Part shown: positions 31,996-38,670 of the stretch, one piece after another
Layout: every line of letters starts with the position of its first letter
How positions within the stretch are numbered: position 1 is the first letter of the stretch
DNA from: Chara braunii
Lineage: Eukaryota > Streptophyta > Charophyceae > Charales > Characeae
Direction of reading: 5' to 3'
DNA length: 38,670 nucleotides
Assembly: GCA_003427395.1 (NCBI GenBank)
Contig: BFEA01000045.1
Coordinates: 2,369,826-2,408,495, forward strand
Translations under genes and position numbers: made by a program
Notes under the pieces: generated by a model
The model's input: the letters and a program-made list of their open reading frames with translations, nothing else
What the model was told of the DNA's origin: nothing
Databases searched by the model: none

Positions 31996-33168
31996 TGCAA
32001 GGAAAATGAGCGATAGCGAACTTCAAAAACCAAGCAGCATCATACACATGAGACCAGATAGTCGTGACCTCGAACCAAAAGCAGAATTGCATCACGAGTC
32101 CCACCAAATAAGAGCACAACAAAAGCTCATAAGTGACAATGTTCGAATAGTATCATCGTCATCAACAAAGAACCAATGTCGACATCCTATCTGGCACTCG
32201 GCGCCCAGACTACAAAGGGCAGATCCTATCTAGCCTATCTACAATGCCGCTGATGACGTCAACAGCACCCCGAAGTACGAGCAGATCTCGGCCAATGTCG
32301 TTCACCTCAAGCACCAGGTATGTCTCTCGCCTCACTCATAACCTCGATCCCCAACTCACAGATGCCACATGCACCCAAGGACCACCATGCGCCNCGTTCA
32401 CCTCAAGCACCAGGTATGTCTCTCGCCTCACTCATAACCTCGATCCCCAACTCACAGATGCCACATGCACCCAAGGACCACCATGCGCCCCATCCAGCAT
32501 ACAGCAGCACAACTCGGCTATGGCTGTCTGCTCCTTCCAGCTCGCCCGTGAGCGTGTGAGCGCTGGCCAGCGTATAGCGTAGCAGCGCTTGCGCAGCATG
32601 CAGCCAGTGCCCGAATGCCAAGTGGCCTGCCTGCTTGCGTGCAGCTTGGATGGGCCCCTGCCCAGAAGCGTCCGGTAGGCCCAGAGAGGCTGAGCCCCAG
32701 TCCAAAAGAATCAGGCCCTGGGCCTGTGGCGGTTGCCCGTGTCCAACTGCCCGCGGCCTGTGTTCGGTCCATGTTGCGAATCTGGCCCAGGGCCTGCCTC
32801 AGTTACATTCGAAAGAGGCAGCCTGGGCCTGGGCACTCTCTTGTTGTGCTGGAGAATGCTAAGAGAATCTGGCCCAGGCTGCCTCAGATACATTCGAAAG
32901 AGGCAGCCTGGGCCAGATTCGCAACATGGACAGACGCAGCCTGGGCCAGCACAACTTGATGTGCCTATGTCGCCCTGGGCCTCAGTTACATTCGAAAGAG
33001 GCAGCCTGGGCCTGGGCCTGGGCCTGCGCAACTGCCTGAATTTCCCCAGTTGCGTGGTGACCTAAAAAATGGGCTTGTAGGCCTTGGTCGAGCCTGCCTT
33101 CACTTAGGGGTGGCCGACTGTACTGAAAATAGGGCCCAGTAGGGCGTATCGAGGCCTTGAGCCTCACA
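31996..33168 (-). repeat. Family C 5' LTR
   Basis: On the minus strand it begins TGTGAGGCTCAAGGCC and ends CCTTGCA next to the primer site. It matches the 3' LTR at 16486-17473 but is longer, for two reasons: a 95-bp exact duplication around an N at 32394 (likely artefact) and a real expansion at 32800-33020, where the CATTCGAAAGAGGCAGCCTG unit occurs three times against once in the 3' LTR. Confidence 0.85.
32299..32489. repeat. 95-bp exact duplication around a single N (likely gap artefact)
   Basis: Bases 32299-32393 and 32395-32489 are identical, with one undetermined base at 32394. The paired LTR lacks this duplication at the same place. Confidence 0.85.
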
Positions 33169-33172
33169 GAGG

Positions 33173-33549
33173 CATTTCAGAGGAGTACTATGAGCGAGAT
33201 CTAGACAAGGTTTCACAAAGTTTCGGCTTTCAAAAAACTGCGATCTTGAATTTTTTTTTTTCTGCGAGAAATAGACTGGAGGTTCCACTATCAGAGAAGA
33301 ATATATCCATCCGAGAATATGACAACCTCCCTAGTTCACCTAATATGCCCAGAGTAAAACAGAAAACGAAATGCTAATACTGTCGTTGCGAAAAAAAAGG
33401 AGAGAGAAAAAAAAGAAAAAAAGAAATGCAGAGATTTGACGAAGTCCTACTTGATTTACTAATAATCAATCAATCAATCAATCATTCAACAATCAGTAGA
33501 TCAAGCAAGCTGGCTACTTGATTGGGTGGATCCTCTGATTGAGTGGTCC
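33173..33549 (-). other. Family D leader, upstream part
   Basis: This lies between the family D primer site and the family C insertion. After removing element C it joins 16481 and leads to the family D gag at 16209. It contains an A-rich tract (33385-33425) and an AATC microsatellite (33465-33485). No gene is seen. Confidence 0.55.
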
Positions 33550-33561
33550 GCTCCGATACCA
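33550..33561 (-). other. Family D primer-binding site
   Basis: On the minus strand TGGTATCGGAGC follows an LTR end TGCGACA with three spacer bases. It has one mismatch to the plant initiator-methionine tRNA primer site. Confidence 0.8.
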
Positions 33562-33564
33562 AAC

Positions 33565-35060
33565 TGTCGCATACTGTAAAAGTGTAGACCAGAACAAGAA
33601 CCGACCTCTCTCACATAGTACAAGATAGCGCAGCGGAAGGCTAATATACCAATGATCAGACCAATCAATGTCGCAATGCAGACCAAACATACATCATCCT
33701 CATCGCAAGGTGTGAAGGGCCTGGCGCTACACACAGGAAGAAGGCTCCAGGTCCAGACCGTACACAGACGAAGAGGAAGGGGGTCAGACGAAGAAGAGGG
33801 GGAAGATGGGAATGTCATCAACACCAAGTCTTCGATACAGGCCCAAATAATCCCTCGTCCAGTGTCTCGATCCCAATGTCGAGTCTTCCAAATGTCATCA
33901 AGTCCAAAGTCACCAATCTCTCTCTCTCTCTAGTAGTCTGCAGAGACTGAGAAGTCAGGTGGCGAGAGGGTGAGGGAGAGATGGTGGTCTGAGGAAGAAG
34001 AAGAACTCTCTCTCTCTCTCTCCGTCCGGTACTAACCTGTGAACGTGGCGCCTTGTTGCAGGTACATCGAAGACGAAGCTGGAGCTATGGCGCCACAGGT
34101 CAGTCTCCCTTGCCTCCGCCAACCATCTCTCTCTCTCCAACACTACTCTAGCTCCTAATAGTGCCCTGCGCTGAAGACTACTCCTAACGCTACTACTACT
34201 ACTGCAGCGCTCCTCCAGAGTGCTGTTACATGCCCAGTTGGGCGATGTACATAGAAACCGAGGATCCGCAATGTGATAAAAAGGACTGAATGGACAATGC
34301 AGTGCAAGTAGAATCTCAACAAGCAATGTGCATTCCGATACATACAAAATGGTGCTGAATAGCGCAGGGAAGATTTAGATACAAATCCTGACCTGACTGG
34401 GACTGACCTCATCCACGGAGTATAACATAGCGAAGCAGAATGCTAAAATGGTAATGAGTAGCCCAATCAATGTTTGAACGCAGACCAAACATACATCGTG
34501 TCCATCACAAGGTGTGAAGGCTGGCGCTGTACACAGGAAGGAAGCGCCAGGTCCAGACATACACAGACGAAGAGGAGGGGATCAGACGAAGAAGAGGGGG
34601 TGAGATGGGAATGTCGTCAACACCGAGCCTTTGTCACAAGTCCCAAATAATCCCTCGTTACAATGTCTGAAGTCCAAAAGTTGAGTCTGGATCCAATGTC
34701 ACCAAGCTCTCTCTCTCTCTTTCTCTCGTAGTCTGCTGATGCAGTGAAGTCAGATAATGAGAGGGTGAGAGGGAGATGGTGGACTGAGAAGAGGAAGAAG
34801 AAGAACTCTCTCTCTGTCACGAGCCAGATACTAACCTGTGAAGTTGGCGCTGTGCTGCAGGTACCTTGAAGACGAAGCTGGAGCAATGGCGCTGCAGGTA
34901 GGTACTCCTTTCCTCCGCCCAATCTCTCTCTCTCTCTAGTACTATCCTAGCTATGGCGCCCAGCGCTGAAGACTACAGCTACCTATTGCGCCCAGCGCTG
35001 AAGACTAATGATAACGCTACTACTACTCCTGCAGCGCTCCCTCCAGAGTGCTGCTGCCAA
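33565..35060 (-). repeat. Family D 5' LTR with ~800-bp internal duplication (upstream end uncertain)
   Basis: The low-coordinate edge is fixed by the primer site. Two diverged copies of a long unit occur at about 33600-34230 and 34401-35060, offset by about 800 bases. Shared blocks include AGACCAAACATACATC, ACACAGGAAG, CAGACGAAGAAGAGGGGG, CCCAAATAATCCCTCG and GCTGAAGACTA. CTCTCTCT microsatellites occur in both. The TG start of the LTR cannot be located, so 35060 is only the end of the recognisable duplication. Confidence 0.6.
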
Positions 35061-35159
35061 ATCCTGAAGACTACTGACTGCCTCCTGCCTCCTTGTGAAG
35101 TGCATGGGAAGTCCCTATGTACTACCTCGGCCTGCCTCCTGACTGCCTGCAGGGCGAGC

Positions 35160-35370
35160 CAGGCCGAGGAGGCTGCTCTTGCCAATGCCGAAGTGTGCCA
35201 GGGGCTGGCGCTGCAGCATCTGCTGAGGCTGTCGTGGGAACAGGCTAAGAATAGCCTGTTCCCGAAACCCTGGTTCGGTGCCTGAGTTTCAGGGCCGGTC
35301 GTTCTGATGAATGACCGAAAATGGCCCTTCGTTTCGGGCTAAAAAGGCTATTGCCATTTTTAGTCTGAAA
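35160..35370 (+). repeat. Repeat R3, diverged relative
   Basis: The segment from GGCTGCTCTTGCCAATGCC to GAAAATGGCCCTTCGTTTC parallels 35640-35830 and 7020-7190, but with many substitutions and no TATATA word. Confidence 0.6.
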
Positions 35371-35375
35371 CGACA

Positions 35376-36060
35376 CAGGATCTGCAGGCCCCTGTTTTTC
35401 AGGCTTTCGGGCTGAACAGACACGGGGCCTGTAGGCCCTGGTTTTCAGACTTTCAGCCTGAGGGACGCAGGGCCTGGAAAATGGCCCTCGTGTGCAGGCG
35501 CAGCATGTAACAGTGCTGCTGCCGAATCCTAAAGACTGCCTCCTGCCTCCTGCAAGTGAAGTGCCCGTGAACTGCCTGGGAAGTCCCTATGAGCTACCTG
35601 CAGCCTGCAGGGCGGGCCAGTCTTATATAGTGCTGGCCCGTCCAGAAGGCTGCTCTTGCCAATGCCAAAACGTGCCAGACCCTGGTGTTGAAGTTCAAAC
35701 AAAGGTTGTCTTGAAAACAGGCCCAAAATGGCCTGTGCTAAAGCCCTGGTCTGGTGCCTAAGTTTCAGGGCAGGTCGATCTTATGAGGGCCTGAAAATGG
35801 CCCTCCGTTTCAGGCTGAAAAGACTCAGGCCCTGGAGGGCCCTTTTTCAGGCTGAAACGACACCGGGCCTGTAGGCCCTTGTTTTCAGGTTTTCAGGCTG
35901 AAACGACACAGGGCCTGTAGGCCCTTGTTTTCAGGCTTTCAGGCTGAAACGACACAGGGCCTGTAGGCTTTCAGGCTGAAACGAGACAGGGCCTGTAGGC
36001 CCTCGTTTTCAGGCTTTTAGGCTGAAAACGACACAGGGCCTGTAGGGCCCTTATTTTCCG
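35376..36060 (+). repeat. 46-bp minisatellite flanking R3 copy 2
   Basis: A unit of about 46 bp (TTTTCAGGCTTTCAGGCTGA then AACGACACAGGGCCTGTAGG then CCCTTG) recurs in diverged form at 35376-35480 and in more regular tandem form at 35840-36060, with partial units. R3 copy 2 lies between the two runs. GGGCCTGTAGGCCC within the unit is a near palindrome. Confidence 0.8.
35604..35863 (+). repeat. Repeat R3, copy 2
   Basis: Close match to 6980-7235, including the CTTATATAGTGCTGG promoter-like segment. It runs straight into the minisatellite, whose unit shares the AGGCTGAAACGACAC tail of R3, so the minisatellite probably arose by expansion of the R3 end. Confidence 0.75.
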
Positions 36061-36719
36061 TCTGGTCGGGCCCTGCAGGCCCGTGTGGCTGCGCAGCAGC
36101 ATTGACGTCGTATCTACCCCGTGGCCCAGTGCAAATGCAGCAAGCATTCTGAGCCTGGAAAGTGGTGGATGTGCCCAACTAAAAAGGGCCCAGACCCGTA
36201 ACTGTCAAAGTCGGCCTGGGCGCAGACACTGGGGCCCGACCGTAAGCCACTGGAAACTTCCAGGTCCAGGCCCACACAGTCCAGCAGCCGCAACCTCTCC
36301 CATGTAGGGAGGAGGCTGGCCAGAGCTGGGCATTCTGGCCTATGTGGGCATTGCGGACACGCTGCTGCGCTAGCAAGCGAGTGTCTGCATGCGCTAGCTT
36401 GGGCTGGGGCGGACATGGGCGCTGCAGGGCAGCGGGGCACTAGCGGCCATAGCCAGGCTGCAGGGCGCAAGGCAGAGGAGGGCGACAGGGGGTCTTCGGG
36501 AGGAGGCTAAGAAGTGGGTGACAGGGCGTGAAGAGGGGAGACAAGGATATGTACCTGGAGTATTGTGGAAAGTCGGCATTGGTGTTGACGACATGTACAT
36601 TGGTCTTCGAAGTCGAAGTGAGCCTGTTGTATGAACGATAGGCTAAGGAGGCAAGTAGAGTAGGCTGGGCGCTGGGCGCCAGATAGAGACGAGCGACATT
36701 GAATACTGCGTTGGTGTGG

Positions 36720-36878
36720 CCTGAGGGCATGAACGTTGGCTCACGAGTGCATTGTATTGCGCTTATTTGGATGGACTCTTGGTGCATTTGAGCTCTCTGC
36801 GCGTACATGACTATCTGGACTTCTGCGTGATTTTGCAATTTGGTTTTCTGTATATCGCTCTCGCTCATATTCCTTGCA
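36720..36878 (+). repeat. Diverged end of a family C-related LTR
   Basis: The end ATCGCTCTCGCTCATATTCC then TTGCA at 36878 matches the last bases of the family C LTR read in the LTR sense. Upstream, TTATTTGGATGGACTC and ATGACTATCTGG match family C segments as well. The start of this LTR was not found; 36070-36720 is GC-rich and only vaguely similar. It stops 10 bases before the family A LTR at 36889. Confidence 0.5.
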
Positions 36879-36888
36879 AAATGAAATG

Positions 36889-37123
36889 TGAAACGGTTTT
36901 CACCTGTCAGCAGTAGCGAGTGCAGATCCCAGGGCTCGATCCCTAGTTTTCACCTTATCTGTGTACAGTATCTGTGTTGACCCTGAGTGTTTGAACCCGT
37001 GACCTGTGTTTTGACAGTTGTTGTTGTCTGTCGTAGGTCGGTGTAGGGGTAGGGGTTCGATCTGTAGACCTGTCGGATAGGAGTCCTAGTGAGTTCTAGA
37101 AGTCGTAGCTATAGCATGTCCGA
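36889..37123 (+). repeat. Family A 5' LTR fragment, second copy
   Basis: It opens TGAAACGG and is nearly identical over about 235 bases to the start of the LTR at 37811. It stops at TGTCCGA, where the full LTR continues for hundreds of bases, and is joined instead to integrase sequence. Confidence 0.85.
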
Positions 37124-37125
37124 CA

Positions 37126-37772
37126 GGTCCTTCAGACTGCGTAGACCATTTGAAGGACTCAACCGGGATCAGATACAGAGGCTACCGCCCGGTACTAGGG
37201 AGTTTGCGCTACAGCACGAGAAAGAGTTAGCTACCGTGATAGAGAACCTCGGGAAAGCCCAGCACCGAATGATAGAGCAAGCTAATAAGCACCGTCGCCC
37301 GTCACAGTTTCAAGTAGGCGACGTAGTCTGGGTCAAGTCTAAAGAGTTTGCTCCCGAGGAGAACATCTCGCAAAAGTTACTGCCCGCGTATAGACGACCG
37401 CGGCCAGTTCTAGAAGTCAAGGGCGGAGAGGATGGGCCGTCCTACACAGTAGAGATCCCAGCGCACCTCCACACCTACCCAGTTTTCCATGCATCCAAGT
37501 TGTTGCCCTGCACAATGAGTGATCAGTTCCCATCGAGGAGGTCCATGATCCCTCCGGATATGGATGGCAGGTACGACATTGACGGCATAGAGGGTGATGT
37601 GTTCAAAACAGGAGGTAGAGGTCGTCCACAGAAACAATATAAGGTCTGATTTGCTTATCAGGAGCCAGAGGACGACCGCTGGTTTACGAGAACCGAACTT
37701 CTAGAGACAGCTCCCGACATAGTTAGAGCCTATGAGACAGATAAGAAAGGAAAAGGTCCTGCCTTGGACTGA
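37126..37772 (+). pseudogene. Family A integrase C-terminus and chromo-like tail, second copy
   Basis: This corresponds to 1142-1798 of the first copy, in one frame to the stop at 37770-37772. It covers RRPFEGLNRDQI, the linker KANKHRR-type helix region, GDVVWVKSKEF, HLHTYPVFHASKL, the proline-rich linker and the DDRWFTRTELLETAP tail. TGA at 37647-37649 interrupts it where the first copy has CAT. The zinc and catalytic domains are absent because of the deletion joining it to the LTR, so no integrase activity is possible. Confidence 0.85.
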
Positions 37773-37810
37773 GTTATTCTCGGAGGACCTCAAATTTAGG
37801 CCGGCGGGAG

Positions 37811-38670
37811 TGAAACGGTTTTCACCTGTCAGCAGTAGCGAGTGCAGATCCCAGGGCTCGATCCCTAGTTTTCACCTTACCTGTGTACAGTATCTGTGTT
37901 GACCCCGAGTGTTTGAACCCGTGACCTGTGTTTTGAAAGTTGTTGTTGTCTGTCGTAGGTCAGTGTAGGGGTAGGGGTTCGATCTGTAGACCTGTCGGAT
38001 AGGAGTCCTAGTGAGTTCTAGAAGTCGTAGCTGTAGCCTGTCCGAAGGGTCAAGGTCGTGGCTGCTACAGTCCTGAAAGGTCAAGGTCGTAGCTGCTTCA
38101 GTACCGAAAGGCCAAGTCTACAGACTTCCGGAAGTGGCCTTTCGGAGTAGGCTCACGTAGGTAGAGGCAAGTGGGCAAGTGGTGGAGCCAACCTCAGTGC
38201 GTTGGCAATGCAACTGCCGTGAGATTGCGGTCCAACCCCATGCAGTCAGTGGTAGGGTCCAGTCAGTCCCAGTCCAGTCCAGCAAGTACCATACGGGACT
38301 GTGTGCACAATGGGCGATGGAAAAGGGCCAGACCAGCGAGCTACAGAAGTATAAATCAAAGGGCAGTGTCCAGCCATTCATTCCTGCATAAGCCATGCGG
38401 AAGCGCTGCCAGAGCGACTTGTGCGAGGTGGTCTGCAGTGAGCCGAGGACAAAGAGGGCGAGAAGGAGTTAGCCATAGCGATAGGGTAGAAGCGGCCATA
38501 GCCGCCATAGCTGTAGGTGTGTGTGAGTGTGTGCACAAGTGTACAGGGGTGTTGTGTGTGGGGTATCCAGGGTGATCCTGTATGCGAACAGCAGTGTCGA
38601 GGGAGTGATGAACAGAGAGTTGTTCAGGCGATGTGCCGCCATAGCCATGTGAAGTGAACTTGTATCTGAG
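37811..38670 (+). repeat. Family A 3' LTR, second copy (runs off window)
   Basis: It starts TGAAACGG after the purine tract GGCCGGCGGGAG. It carries the GGGCTCGATCCCTAG word, short repeats GGTCAAGGTCGTAGCTGCT near 38045-38110, and TATAAAT at 38350-38356. Homology to the first-copy LTR is clear to about 38480. The 3' end is outside the window. Confidence 0.8.
38350..38356 (+). promoter_or_regulatory. TATA box of family A LTR, second copy
   Basis: TATAAAT in the same context as 2333-2339. The flanking AGTATAAATCA and downstream CCATTCATTC are conserved in both copies. Confidence 0.55.

Larger units (their letters stand above)
16486..33168 (-). mobile_element. Family C Ty3/gypsy element, nested host of a 7.6-kb insert
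   Basis: On the minus strand the order is 5' LTR (33168-31996), primer site, leader, gag, protease N-half, foreign block (about 28382-20758), protease C-half, reverse transcriptase, RNase H, integrase, polypurine tract, 3' LTR (17473-16486). The word GAGG flanks both outer ends (16482-16485 and 33169-33172), consistent with a 4-bp target duplication. By eye the LTRs differ at 13 of the first 303 positions. All genes are broken. It lies inside the leader of the older family D element. Confidence 0.8.

Noticed and set aside
33501-34412. Minus-strand frames repeated in the two family D units
   Set aside because: The repetition follows the 800-bp DNA duplication; the frames are short, Ser/Leu-rich and not conserved at codon level by eye.
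1-38670. CRISPR arrays, rRNA, tRNA genes and bacterial operons
   Set aside because: None found. The regular short repeats here are eukaryotic LTR or minisatellite repeats; tRNA-like words are T-arm or primer-site matches without a full cloverleaf.

Overview
The window is transposon-dense nuclear DNA from a large eukaryotic genome. I find no bacterial operon, no rRNA or tRNA gene and no convincing host gene. Almost every recognisable protein is a piece of a Ty3/gypsy (Metaviridae-type) LTR retrotransposon: gag with a CCHC knuckle, aspartic protease, reverse transcriptase (YLDD), RNase H, DD35E integrase, and a chromodomain or chromo-like tail. From memory, the gag and pol proteins of families A, C and D look most like those of the charophyte alga Chara. 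I cannot search a database, so treat that taxonomic call as moderate confidence. Every reading frame carries stops or frameshifts, so these are relics.

Layout. (1) 1-1836: 3' half of pol (RNase H, integrase, chromo-like tail) of family A, + strand, followed by its LTR from 1837 with a TATA box at 2333. (2) About 2.8-4.55 kb: a non-coding block with seven hairpin-forming repeats whose stems co-vary, then a ~122-bp tandem array ending at an LTR-end/primer-site-like junction at 4547-4567. (3) 4.6-7.7 kb: no recognisable genes; it holds a gap-associated duplication (6038-6148) and one copy of repeat R3 (6980-7235). (4) 7727-15207: family B chromodomain element, + strand, GC-rich; its gag is interrupted by a 533-bp hAT-like MITE, and it ends in a polypurine tract and a 472-bp LTR. 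(5) 15208-16209: gag of an older minus-strand element, family D, cut by the family B LTR. (6) 16486-33168: a family C element on the minus strand, with both LTRs, primer site, polypurine tract and a 4-bp target duplication. Its protease is split by a ~7.6-kb foreign block (about 20758-28382) that carries two unidentified ORFs. (7) 33173-35060: leader, primer site and LTR of family D, so element C sits inside element D. (8) 35.1-36.9 kb: R3 copies, a 46-bp minisatellite and a diverged LTR end. (9) 36889-38670: an internally deleted second copy of family A.

Inferred order of events: family D inserted first; B landed in its gag and C in its leader; the 7.6-kb block then entered the C protease and the MITE entered the B gag. 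Three of the single-N positions are flanked by exact duplications and look like unmerged contig overlaps rather than biology.
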